Notes: generated by a model from the sequence alone, not told the origin. A DNA stretch of 10,338 nucleotides from JAICTV01 sp035634055 (GCA_035634055.1 DASQDR010000063.1:1-10338); one strand, 5' to 3'. Positions 1 through 5,934 are shown, numbered from the stretch's first letter. Program-made: numbers and translations.

Positions 1-756
1 TACATCGAGAAGTACGTGGAGTTCGGCCGGCACGTCGAGGTGCAGGTGCTGGCCGACAGCCACGGCAACGCCGTCCACCTCTGGGAGCGCGACTGCTCGA
101 TGCAGCGGCGCCACCAGAAGCTGGTCGAGGAATCGCCCTCCCCGGTCCTGCGCCCCGAGGTGCGCCGCGAGCTGTGCGAGTCGGCCGTGCGCCTGGTGAA
201 GGCGGCCGGCTACACCAACGCGGGGACGGTCGAGTTCCTCGTCGACAAGAAGCAGAACTTCTACATCCTCGAAGTGAATGCGCGCATCCAGGTGGAGCAC
301 CCGGTGACCGAGCAGGTGACCGGGATCGACCTGATCAAGGAGCAGATCCGCATCGCGTCGGGGATGCCGCTGAGCTTCCGGCAGAAGGACGTGCCGCAGA
401 TCGGGCACGCGATCGAGTGCCGCATCAACGCGGAGGACCTGGCCCGCAACTTCGCGCCGTCGCCCGGCAAAATCGAAGAGTGGCGCCCGCCGGGCGGCCC
501 GGGCGTGCGGCTGGACACCCACGCCTACGCGGGCTATCGCATCCCGCCGAACTACGACAGCATGATCGGCAAGCTGATCGTCCACCGCCCCACCCGCGCC
601 GAGGCCATCGCCGCCATGAAGCGCGCGCTCGGCGAGTTCCACATCGCGCCGATCAAGACCACCATCCCGCTGCACCTCCAGATCATGGACAACCACGAGT
701 TCCAGTCCGGCGACGTGGACACCGGGTTCGTCGAGCGCGTGCTGCTCAACAAGTGA
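1..756 (+). CDS. accC: Biotin carboxylase subunit of acetyl-CoA carboxylase, C-terminal part (5' end outside window)
   Basis: The reading frame is open from base 1 (Tyr-Ile-Glu-Lys-Tyr) to TGA at 754-756, giving the last 251 residues of a protein that is usually about 450 long. The ATP-grasp and C-terminal biotin-carboxylase domains are present. ERDCSMQRRHQK lies at window residues 29-40, and the catalytic stretch EVNARIQVEHPVTE lies at 91-104. This supplies the equivalents of E. coli AccC Glu288, Asn290, Arg292, Val295 and Glu296. Arg141 in ECRINAED corresponds to Arg338. The family's conserved end SPGKI...PGGPGVR...YDSMIGKLI follows. AccC carboxylates biotin on BCCP with ATP and bicarbonate, the first half-reaction of malonyl-CoA synthesis in the cytoplasm. 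The N-terminal domain, and any accB before it, lie outside the window. A pyruvate- or propionyl-CoA-carboxylase biotin subunit is possible, but the protein ends cleanly like stand-alone AccC. Confidence 0.95.
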   Translation, partial: YIEKYVEFGRHVEVQVLADSHGNAVHLWERDCSMQRRHQKLVEESPSPVLRPEVRRELCESAVRLVKAAGYTNAGTVEFLVDKKQNFYILEVNARIQVEHPVTEQVTGIDLIKEQIRIASGMPLSFRQKDVPQIGHAIECRINAEDLARNFAPSPGKIEEWRPPGGPGVRLDTHAYAGYRIPPNYDSMIGKLIVHRPTRAEAIAAMKRALGEFHIAPIKTTIPLHLQIMDNHEFQSGDVDTGFVERVLLNK

Positions 757-780
757 GCCGCGCGCCAAGTTAGCGGGCGG

Positions 781-809
781 TTGCAAATCGCCCTGCCGCG
801 GGCTATCAC
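781..809 (+). promoter_or_regulatory. Possible sigma70-type promoter for the TetR gene
   Basis: TTGCAA (781-786) and TATCAC (804-809) are separated by exactly 17 bases. Each matches its consensus box at four of six positions. Transcription would begin near 816, only about four bases before the ATG at 820, so the message would be almost leaderless. This agrees with the lack of a Shine-Dalgarno sequence there. The call is inference from spacing and box similarity. Confidence 0.35.
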
Positions 810-819
810 CTTTGGGCAT

Positions 820-1404
820 ATGGCGCGATTGAAGGCCCCGCAGCGGCGGGAGCAGTTGATGGAGGTGGCGACCAAGCTGTTCGCCCGCAACGGTTACGAG
901 GCCACCACCACCGCCGCCATCGCGCTGGCGGCGGGCGTCACCGAGCCGATCCTCTACCGCCACTTCAAGAGCAAGCAGGAGCTGTTCGTCGCGATCGTCA
1001 AGGCGGTCAGCAACCAGACGATGCAGCACTGGCAGGACCTGATCGCCGGCGTGGAGGATCCCGCCGAGCAGATCCGCCGCATCGCCGCCGAGCTTCCGCA
1101 GCACATGGAGAAGCTCGCCGACGCCTACCACGTCCTGCACGGCGCGCTGGCCACCAGCCGGGACAAGAAGGTCCTGGCGGTGATGCGGGAGCACTACAAC
1201 CAGATCGAGCGCTTCTTCGCCGGGGTGATCCAGCAGGGCCAGAAGAGCGGCGACTTCCGCAAGAACATCAACCCGCGCGGCGCGGCCTGGCAGCTCATCA
1301 TCACCGGCATCGGCTTCGGCATGATCACGCTCAACCTTACCCAGCTCGACCGCGCCATGACCGAGGGCGCCATCGATTCGATTATCAGGGGACTGAGGAG
1401 TTGA
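820..1404 (+). CDS. TetR/AcrR-family transcriptional regulator
   Basis: This 194-residue protein has a typical TetR N-terminal helix-turn-helix at about residues 8-54. The pattern is RREQLMEVATKLFARNGYEATT, then AIALAAGVTEPILYRHFKSKQELF, where the YRHFKSKQEL end of the recognition helix is diagnostic. The rest is a helical ligand-binding and dimerisation domain with no recognisable ligand signature. The frame extends upstream to a TTG at 781, but ATG 820 gives the standard family start (MARLKAP) and 781 overlaps a candidate -35 box, so I chose 820. No Shine-Dalgarno is visible. It lies 63 bases after accC on the same strand, so regulation of lipid or acyl-CoA genes is possible but unproven. 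The stop TGA (1402-1404) falls inside the first unit of a heptad repeat. Confidence 0.92.
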   Translation: MARLKAPQRREQLMEVATKLFARNGYEATTTAAIALAAGVTEPILYRHFKSKQELFVAIVKAVSNQTMQHWQDLIAGVEDPAEQIRRIAAELPQHMEKLADAYHVLHGALATSRDKKVLAVMREHYNQIERFFAGVIQQGQKSGDFRKNINPRGAAWQLIITGIGFGMITLNLTQLDRAMTEGAIDSIIRGLRS

Positions 1405-1441
1405 ATGATGAACGATGAACGATGAATGCTGAATGCAGAAC
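1400..1441 (+). repeat. Heptad tandem repeat, left arm (consensus GATGAAY)
   Basis: Six consecutive 7-base units run GTTGAAT, GATGAAC, GATGAAC, GATGAAT, GCTGAAT, GCAGAAC, all fitting GNNGAAY. The array begins inside the tetR stop codon. The opposite strand reads through it as an Ile-His-Arg-Ser-Ser-Phe-Ile-Ile type string. I recall such strings from false ORFs in planctomycete genomes, from memory only. Bases 1414-1432 are exactly complementary to 1486-1504. Confidence 0.8.
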
Positions 1442-1450
1442 GGAAGAACA

Positions 1451-1473
1451 GGGGCGCTTGATTGCGTCCCTTT
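1451..1473 (+). terminator. Terminator-like hairpin between convergent genes
   Basis: GGGGCGC (1451-1457) pairs with GCGTCCC (1464-1470) in a 7-bp stem containing one G-T pair, around a 6-base loop. TTT follows at 1471-1473. It sits centrally inside the larger heptad inverted repeat, between the stops of tetR (+) and the aminotransferase (-). It could end transcription from the plus side. The T run is short, so a Rho-independent role is only plausible. Confidence 0.45.
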
Positions 1474-1476
1474 CCC

Positions 1477-1504
1477 AATCATCACTCAGCATTCATCGTT
1501 CATC
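1477..1504 (-). repeat. Heptad tandem repeat, right (inverted) arm
   Basis: Read on the minus strand, four heptads occur: GATGAAC (1498-1504), GATGAAT (1491-1497), GCTGAGT (1484-1490) and GATGATT (1477-1483). Bases 1486-1504 are a perfect 19-nt inverted copy of 1414-1432. The array overlaps the 3' end of the aminotransferase gene: the last codons (Asn-Asp-Glu-Cys) and its TGA are repeat sequence. Confidence 0.8.
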
Positions 1505-2592
1505 ATTTCGCCCAGCGCCTCCAGGAGCAGCTCGACGTTTCGCTTGGTCGCGCCGTGGCCCATCAGGCCGATGCGCCAGGCCTTGCCCTTGAAGTTCCCC
1601 AGGCCGCCGCCGATCTCGATGCCGTGGTCGTCGAGCAGCCGCCGGCGGATGCCCAGGTCGTCGGCGCCGGGCGGGACCCTCACCGCGTTGAGCATCGGCA
1701 GGTGGTGCCCCTCCTGGCTGACGTACGTGATCCCCAGGTCGCGCAGCCCCGCCTTGAGCGCCTCGTGCGCCTGGCGGTGGCGGGCGAAGCGCTTCTCCAA
1801 CCCTTCCTCCAGCGCGATCGCCAGCGCCTCGTGCAGCGCGTAGATCATGTTGATCGGCGCGGTGTGGTGATACGCGCGCTCCTGCCCCCAATATTGGCGG
1901 ACCATCGTCAGGTCCAGGTACCAGCTCTGCACCTTGCGCTGCCGCCGCTCCAGCGCCTCGACCGCGCGCGGCGAGAGGGTGATTGGCGAGAGCCCCGGCG
2001 GGCACGACAGGCACTTCTGCGTCCCGCTGTACGCCGCGTCCACGCCCCACGCGTCGATCTCCACCGCCATCCCCCCCAGGCTCGTCACGCAGTCCAGCAG
2101 CAACAGCGCCCCGCGCTCGCGGCAGGCCGCGCCCAGCTTGTCCACCGGCTGGTGCGCGCCGGTGGACGTCTCGGCGTGGACGACGCACAACAGCTTCGGG
2201 CGCACGCGCTCCAGCGCGTCGATGATCTCCTCCTGCTTGAAGACCTGCCCGAACGGCTTCTCGATCGTCTCCACGCTCGCCCCGCAGCGCGCGGCGACGT
2301 CGGTCATGCGCTGCCCGAACACGCCGTTGACGCAGACCAGCACCTTGTCGCCCGGCTCGACGAGGTTGACCAGCAGGCACTCCATCCCGGCCGACCCGGT
2401 GCCGCTGACGGCCAGCGTCATGTCGTTGTGCGTGCGGAACACCTGCCGCAGCTTGCCGCGCGCGTCGTCCATGAGCTGCAGGAAGACCGGGTCGAGGTGC
2501 CCGATGGTCGGGTGCGCCAGCGCCTCCAACACCCGCGGCGGCACGTCGCTGGGACCGGGGCCGAGCAGCACGCGTTGAGGGATCGCGATCAT
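1486..2592 (-). CDS. Class V PLP-dependent aminotransferase (alanine-glyoxylate / serine-pyruvate type)
   Basis: This 368-residue fold-type I PLP enzyme is of full family length. It opens with LLGPGPSDVPPRVL (residues 9-22) and has the phosphate-binding SGTGSAGME at 63-71. Asp167 in LLLDCVTSLGG contacts the pyridine nitrogen, and SGTQKCLSCPPG at 189-200 carries the Schiff-base Lys193. YHHTAPINMIYALHEAL follows at 241-257. WRIGLMG (339-345) provides the substrate-carboxylate Arg340. Relatives move amino groups between alanine, serine or ureidoglycine and glyoxylate; the exact substrate cannot be read from sequence. ATG at 2592 lacks an obvious Shine-Dalgarno, but the protein start matches the family. 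The C-terminal MMNDEC is encoded by the heptad repeat rather than by family sequence. The gene lies downstream of the Cys-knuckle protein gene on the same strand, with a 134-base gap containing a perfect palindrome. Confidence 0.93.
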   Translation of the reverse strand: MIAIPQRVLLGPGPSDVPPRVLEALAHPTIGHLDPVFLQLMDDARGKLRQVFRTHNDMTLAVSGTGSAGMECLLVNLVEPGDKVLVCVNGVFGQRMTDVAARCGASVETIEKPFGQVFKQEEIIDALERVRPKLLCVVHAETSTGAHQPVDKLGAACRERGALLLLDCVTSLGGMAVEIDAWGVDAAYSGTQKCLSCPPGLSPITLSPRAVEALERRQRKVQSWYLDLTMVRQYWGQERAYHHTAPINMIYALHEALAIALEEGLEKRFARHRQAHEALKAGLRDLGITYVSQEGHHLPMLNAVRVPPGADDLGIRRRLLDDHGIEIGGGLGNFKGKAWRIGLMGHGATKRNVELLLEALGEMMNDEC

Positions 2593-2674
2593 GGCCGAGA
2601 CAGTAGCGACGGGGGAGATTCAGGCAAGGGTTTGGCGACGGGCGGAAAAAGAGTGGACGTCGAATATTCCTTCG

Positions 2675-2690
2675 CAAACGTTAACGTTTG
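2675..2690. promoter_or_regulatory. 16-bp perfect palindrome, candidate operator upstream of the aminotransferase
   Basis: CAAACGTTAACGTTTG is its own reverse complement. It lies 83-98 bases upstream of the aminotransferase start and 37 bases after the stop of the preceding minus-strand gene. It is strikingly A+T-rich for this window. The AAACGTT half-sites resemble operators of LacI/PurR/CcpA-type regulators, which centre on AACGTT, although here two AACGTT motifs abut around TTAA. No regulator of that family is in the window. No convincing promoter boxes were found next to it. Confidence 0.45.
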
Positions 2691-2726
2691 ATGTTCGCTC
2701 CGTTCTCGTCCCGCCCCCTTGCACGC

Positions 2727-3521
2727 TCAGTCTTTCCTGCCCATCACGATCCCGTCTCCCTTGCACGTCGCGCACGCCGCCTGCCCTTCCCTGCAGGTGG
2801 GGCACGGCGGGCCGACGGTGCCGGCGAAGTGGCACTTGTCGCAGGCGATCAGGCCCGCCCCATCGCACGTTGCGCAGGCGACGCGGGTCGTCCCGGCGCA
2901 CGTCGGGCAGGCGCCGCGGGGGACGGGGTTGCCGTTCTCCATCTCGATCAGTTCGCCGACGTGGTGCTCGCTGATCGACATGGTGCCGCCCCGCCCGCGG
3001 AAGTCGCGCCAGCGCTTGCCTTCCTTCATGTACCAGCGCCCCTGCGTCAGCTTCAGGCACGTGCGCGGGCAGTCGATGGTGCCTTCCTCGCAGCGCGTGC
3101 AGTACGCGGTGACGCCCGCGCCGCCGCAGCGGTCGCACGCGCTCAGCCTGGACTGGTCGTGGCCGGAGCCGCGGCACGTGGCGCAGGCGGCGGCGCCGGC
3201 GCCCTTGCAGTCGGCGCAGAGGTCGTTGGGATGGTCCGCCTTCCACTTCGCCAGCACCTGCGGGCGCGTCAGGCCGTTGCTCACGCGCTTGATCTGATCC
3301 CACGGCACGGCGACCGGCTCGGCCTTGGCGGAGGCGCGCAGCGTCACCGCCGCCGGGTCGGCCGAGACGAGCATCCCGCGCGCGGTGGTGCCGTCCGCCT
3401 TGGTCACGGTGATGACCGGCGCGCGCGGCGCCGCCGGGTCCGCCGCCGGCGCGGCCGCCAGCAACAGCGTGGCCAACACGCAGCACGCCGACGCCCGCAG
3501 CAGCCGTTGAAGCTCTCTCAC
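2727..3521 (-). CDS. Predicted secreted protein with ten DnaJ-type CxxC(xGxG) zinc knuckles
   Basis: The protein has 264 residues, counted from a GTG start chosen because AGGAGGG lies 5 bases upstream and a signal peptide follows at once: Arg/Lys-poor helix RLLRA, hydrophobic CCVLATLLLAAAP (13-25), then a likely cleavage near Ala-Ala-Pro-Ala-Ala. Residues 35-80 look like a small beta-barrel (VTKADGTTARGML...VTL...VPWDQIKRV). Then come Cys pairs at 102/105, 113/116, 129/132, 141/144, 151/155, 205/208, 216/219, 227/230, 240/243 and 250/253. Several read CxxCxGxG like the zinc centre of DnaJ. The clusters are split by a Trp- and Arg-rich linker (161-200). There is no J domain and no DnaJ C-terminal domain, so this is not a chaperone DnaJ. 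Zinc binding is expected; function is unknown. The open frame continues upstream to 4667, but that part is antisense to the aldo/keto reductase. Confidence 0.82.
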   Translation of the reverse strand: MRELQRLLRASACCVLATLLLAAAPAADPAAPRAPVITVTKADGTTARGMLVSADPAAVTLRASAKAEPVAVPWDQIKRVSNGLTRPQVLAKWKADHPNDLCADCKGAGAAACATCRGSGHDQSRLSACDRCGGAGVTAYCTRCEEGTIDCPRTCLKLTQGRWYMKEGKRWRDFRGRGGTMSISEHHVGELIEMENGNPVPRGACPTCAGTTRVACATCDGAGLIACDKCHFAGTVGPPCPTCREGQAACATCKGDGIVMGRKD

Positions 3522-3526
3522 GTGTT

Positions 3527-3533
3527 CCCTCCT
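3527..3533 (-). promoter_or_regulatory. Strong Shine-Dalgarno that fixes the GTG start of the Cys-knuckle protein
   Basis: On the minus strand AGGAGGG is followed by five bases (AACAC) and then GTG at 3521-3519. It is the strongest ribosome binding site seen in the window. It rejects the much longer upstream frame, and the residues after GTG form a signal peptide. Confidence 0.8.
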
Positions 3534-3542
3534 TCGGTTCGC

Positions 3543-3622
3543 CGCCCTCGCGCCGGGGCGAGGGCGCGGCTTCGCAATCACGCGCGGCGCCGCGCGCCGC
3601 GCCCGGTGCGTGCGCGGCCGGG
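3543..3622. other. Three consecutive G+C-rich inverted repeats in a divergent intergenic region
   Basis: The first is CGCCCTCGC (3543-3551) with GCGAGGGCG (3558-3566), a 9-bp stem with a 6-base loop. The second is a 16-bp perfect palindrome of only C and G at 3581-3596. The third is CCCGG (3602-3606) with CCGGG (3618-3622). They fill the roughly 120 bases between two genes transcribed away from each other, so they cannot be end-of-gene terminators. They could be operators or 5'-leader structures. In DNA this G+C-rich, some dyads arise by chance. Confidence 0.5.
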
Positions 3623-3623
3623 T

Positions 3624-3629
3624 TATCTT
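3624..3629 (+). promoter_or_regulatory. Possible -10 box for the aldo/keto reductase
   Basis: TATCTT matches four of six -10 positions and is one of the few A+T-rich spots here. Transcription would start near 3636, between the two candidate ATGs (3633 and 3642), which favours 3642. No -35 box is recognisable at the right distance. Confidence 0.25.
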
Positions 3630-3641
3630 ACCATGCCGCCC

Positions 3642-4619
3642 ATGAACTACCGCGAGCTCGGACGCACCGGCGTGAAGGTTTCGGAAATCAGCTTTGGCTG
3701 CTGGACCATGGGCGGGTTGAACTGGGTCAACGGCACGCCCAACGGCTGGGCCGACGTCAACGAGGACGAGATCACCGCCGGCATCAAGGCGGCGCTCGAC
3801 GCCGGCGTCAACCACTTCGACAACGCCGACGTCTACGGCAACGGCCGCGCGGAGCGCATGCTCGCCCGCGTGTTCGACAAGCTCGGCGTCAAGACCACCG
3901 ACGTGATCATCGCCACCAAGATCGGCCACTTCCCCGGCACCGCCGAGCACGCCTACGAGCCGGCCCACATCCGCCACCAGCTCGAGCAATCGCTCATCAA
4001 CCTGAAGCGCGATTACGTGGACGTCTACTACTTCCACCACGGCGACTTCGGTCCCGGCGACCGCTACCTCCCCGCCGCCGCCGAGACGATGGACCGGCTG
4101 GTGACCGAGGGAAAGGTGCGCATCAAGGGCCAGAGCGCTTACAGCGCGGCCGACTTCGAGAAGACCGTTCCGGTGGTCCGCCCCGCCGTGCTTCAATCGT
4201 GGGCGCACGCGCTGGACGACCAGTTCATCCGCCCCGGCTCGCGCGTGAGCAACCTGCTGGCCGAGCACGGGATGACCTTCGTCGCCTTCAGCCCGCTGGC
4301 GCAGGCGCGGCTGCTCGACAAGTTCGACCCGACCAAGCCGCCGCAGTTCGAGCCCGGCGACCACCGCAAGGACTCCAAGGCGTTCAGCAGCGCCGAGATC
4401 GCCCGGCTCAAGCCCAAGCTCGAGAAGCTCAAGAGCCGCTTTGGCGCCACGACCGAGGACCTCGCCAGCGTCGCCCTGAATTACGTCCTGGCCCACCCGC
4501 ACGTGGCGTGCGTCATCCCCGGCTTCCGCAACGAGCGCCAGGCCCGCACCAACCTCAAGGCCGCCGGCCGCGCGCTCGGCGAGGACGACGTGAAATTCGT
4601 GCGCGAAGCGCTGGCGTGA
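3642..4619 (+). CDS. Aldo/keto reductase
   Basis: This 325-residue NAD(P)H-dependent oxidoreductase has the (beta/alpha)8 AKR fold and reduces aldehydes or ketones, or oxidises alcohols, in the cytoplasm. The start MNYRELGRTGVKVSEISFG is typical. The catalytic tetrad is visible: Asp60 and Tyr65 in HFDNADVYGNGRAE, Lys93 in IIATKIG and His132 in DVYYFHHGD. The cofactor-binding C-terminal signature CVIPGFRNERQARTN sits near the end, and the protein length is normal. Another in-frame ATG at 3633 would add three residues; 3642 is preferred from family starts. Neither ATG has a Shine-Dalgarno. It is divergent from the Cys-knuckle gene and followed by an 8-bp G+C hairpin. The physiological substrate cannot be inferred. 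Confidence 0.94.
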   Translation: MNYRELGRTGVKVSEISFGCWTMGGLNWVNGTPNGWADVNEDEITAGIKAALDAGVNHFDNADVYGNGRAERMLARVFDKLGVKTTDVIIATKIGHFPGTAEHAYEPAHIRHQLEQSLINLKRDYVDVYYFHHGDFGPGDRYLPAAAETMDRLVTEGKVRIKGQSAYSAADFEKTVPVVRPAVLQSWAHALDDQFIRPGSRVSNLLAEHGMTFVAFSPLAQARLLDKFDPTKPPQFEPGDHRKDSKAFSSAEIARLKPKLEKLKSRFGATTEDLASVALNYVLAHPHVACVIPGFRNERQARTNLKAAGRALGEDDVKFVREALA

Positions 4620-4640
4620 GCTGGCAAGGCGGGCCGGGTG

Positions 4641-4663
4641 CCCGCGCGCTCGGTACGCGCGGG
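4641..4663 (+). terminator. G+C hairpin after the aldo/keto reductase
   Basis: CCCGCGCG (4641-4648) pairs perfectly with CGCGCGGG (4656-4663) across a 7-base loop, 21 bases after the stop codon. No T run follows, so it is a candidate for a U-tract-less terminator or an mRNA 3'-end stabiliser rather than a classical Rho-independent terminator. Confidence 0.35.
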
Positions 4664-4719
4664 TCATCGGCAGGAGCGACTGTCGCTTCGAAGGTGAACG
4701 CCGCGAAGGGAGTCAGCCC

Positions 4720-5376
4720 ATGCAGCCGGATCGCGCCAGCCTCGAATCCTTCGTCGGTTCCTATTCGGTTGAAACCGGCGGCCGCCGCGGGACGCTCCGC
4801 CTGGTCCGCCGCGGCGCGTTCCTGCACGCCGAGGCGACGCTGGACGACGGCGGCGACGTTCGGGACGGCTTGGCGATGCCGTTCGCCGGTCCGCTGGTCA
4901 TGGCGGTCGGGCCGAAGGACAAGGTGGAGATCGGCGCGTACCGCGTCGTCGGCGATCGCTTGGAGGGGCTCTGGGTTCCGCCGGGCGCGGACCAGGAGGA
5001 CTTCGCCAAGTGCGGGCGCGAGAACAGCGTCGGCGGCGACCTGCGCGGCGCCCGACCGTGGACCATCGCCGACGCCGTCGCCATCGACGGGCAGGCGTAT
5101 CACGGCACGATCAAAACCGAGCCGGCCGCCCCGCCGGCGGCGGTGAAGCTCGCCGGCGAGCCCGCGCCGATCCGCATCACGTGGAACCTGCACGACGGGG
5201 ACTTCCAGTCCTTCGGCCTCGCCTACGCCGACGCCCTGTACACCACGTTCAGCTTCGAGCCGGAGAAGCCGTACGGCGTGATCGTGTATGACGTCGCCGG
5301 CGACACCCTCCACGGCCGCCGCCTCGATAGCGGCTCGTACGCCATCACCACCGAAACCCTCCGCCGGCAGCGGTAG
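4720..5376 (+). CDS. Hypothetical protein with two related beta-rich halves
   Basis: I do not recognise this 218-residue protein as a named family. ATG 4720 is supported by AAGGGAG at 4706-4712, seven bases upstream. No signal peptide, transmembrane segment or catalytic motif is visible, so it is probably cytoplasmic. The two halves align by eye. Half 1 (about 15-89) has GDVRDGLAMPFAGPLVMAVG and then GAYRVVGDRLEGLWVPPG. Half 2 (about 127-205) has GDFQSFGLAYADALYTTFSF and then GVIVYDVAGDTLHGRRLDSG. The alternating hydrophobic pattern with Gly-Asp turns suggests beta-sheet domains, perhaps lipocalin- or barrel-like. It follows the aldo/keto reductase by 100 bases on the same strand and ends about 65 bases before a terminator-like hairpin. 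Start, frame and ribosome binding site make it a convincing real gene. Confidence 0.78.
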   Translation: MQPDRASLESFVGSYSVETGGRRGTLRLVRRGAFLHAEATLDDGGDVRDGLAMPFAGPLVMAVGPKDKVEIGAYRVVGDRLEGLWVPPGADQEDFAKCGRENSVGGDLRGARPWTIADAVAIDGQAYHGTIKTEPAAPPAAVKLAGEPAPIRITWNLHDGDFQSFGLAYADALYTTFSFEPEKPYGVIVYDVAGDTLHGRRLDSGSYAITTETLRRQR

Positions 5377-5440
5377 CCCGGGGAAGATTTCCGCCGACAG
5401 AGTGGATTTGCCTTGCTAGGTTGGCAGGCGCCTGACGCTC

Positions 5441-5470
5441 GCGCTCCGCCGCCGGCGCGGGGAGCGCTTT
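5441..5470 (+). terminator. Probable Rho-independent-like terminator of the 218-residue protein gene
   Basis: GCGCTCC (5441-5447) pairs with GGAGCGC (5461-5467). Inside it CCGC (5449-5452) pairs with GCGG (5457-5460) around a CGGC loop, leaving one bulged G. TTT follows at 5468-5470. It lies about 65 bases after the upstream stop. The T tract is short. Confidence 0.45.
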
Positions 5471-5618
5471 CGACAGGTGAGAGGGGCAAGCAGCAGCCTC
5501 GCCACCGGCGTTGCCCGGCACCGCGTCACCAGCGGCGGCCAGCGCCGGAACAATGCTTCCGGCACGTGCCTCTGCCCTCAGCGGTCCAGGGAGGCAAGCC
5601 CGCTCTTTGACAACATCA

Positions 5619-5643
5619 AATGCGCAAAACGAACCCAATTCGC
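5619..5643 (+). repeat. 25-nt dispersed repeat, copy 1 (KTNPI/NEPN/KRTQF type)
   Basis: It contains GCAAAACGAACCCAATTC and is identical over 25 bases to copy 2, with the flanks diverging immediately on both sides. The three forward frames read MRKTNPIR, NAQNEPNS and CAKRTQF. I recall these short strings recurring in hypothetical proteins predicted from planctomycete intergenic DNA. That recollection is unverified here. Confidence 0.8.
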
Positions 5644-5677
5644 GCGGGCACGACGAGCGGCCTCACCGACCCCGCCT

Positions 5678-5703
5678 GCCCTCGCGCGGTTTCGCGCGAG
5701 GGC
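5678..5703. repeat. Perfect 11-bp hairpin between the two 25-nt repeats
   Basis: GCCCTCGCGCG (5678-5688) and CGCGCGAGGGC (5693-5703) are exact inverted copies around the 4-base loop GTTT. The hairpin lies 34 bases after repeat copy 1 and 21 bases before copy 2. It is the longest tight perfect stem I found in the window. Confidence 0.75.
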
Positions 5704-5724
5704 CTGGGGACGCTGGCCATCGTG

Positions 5725-5749
5725 AATGCGCAAAACGAACCCAATTCGC
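5725..5749 (+). repeat. 25-nt dispersed repeat, copy 2
   Basis: It is an exact direct copy of 5619-5643, offset by 106 bases, in the same orientation. It is followed by a region of dyad symmetry to about 5831. Two copies this close with unrelated flanks indicate a dispersed element rather than tandem duplication of a longer segment. Confidence 0.8.
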
Positions 5750-5934
5750 CCGACGCTCTCGCAACCACCGGCCCGGCCAACCGTTGCGGTCGCGTCGTCG
5801 ACGATCGCCGGACGTCGGTGGTGGCGTCGGGGGCGCTTTCGGGTAAAACACCGGGGCGCTAAGGGGGCTGGCCGCATTGCGGTTTCCTGCACCGGTCGTC
5901 TTGAACTGGCCGATGATCCCACGGAAGATCCGGC

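Noticed and set aside
1194..1478. Minus-strand frame with a Ser-Ser-Phe-Ile-Ile string
   Set aside because: The string is translated heptad repeat and the rest is antisense to tetR.
2688..4619. Long plus-strand open frame continuous with the aldo/keto reductase
   Set aside because: The part before about 3633 is antisense to the Cys-knuckle gene and is Arg/Ala/Gly-rich shadow coding. The reductase family starts at the ATG near 3642.
3522..4667. Minus-strand upstream extension of the Cys-knuckle protein
   Set aside because: It is antisense to the aldo/keto reductase. A strong Shine-Dalgarno plus signal peptide fixes the start at 3521.
5607..5612. Perfect TTGACA -35 box just before repeat copy 1
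   Set aside because: No -10-like sequence exists 16-18 bases downstream.
5619..5749. CRISPR-like direct repeats
   Set aside because: There are only two repeats, separated by 81 bases that contain a hairpin. There is no regular spacer array and no cas gene.
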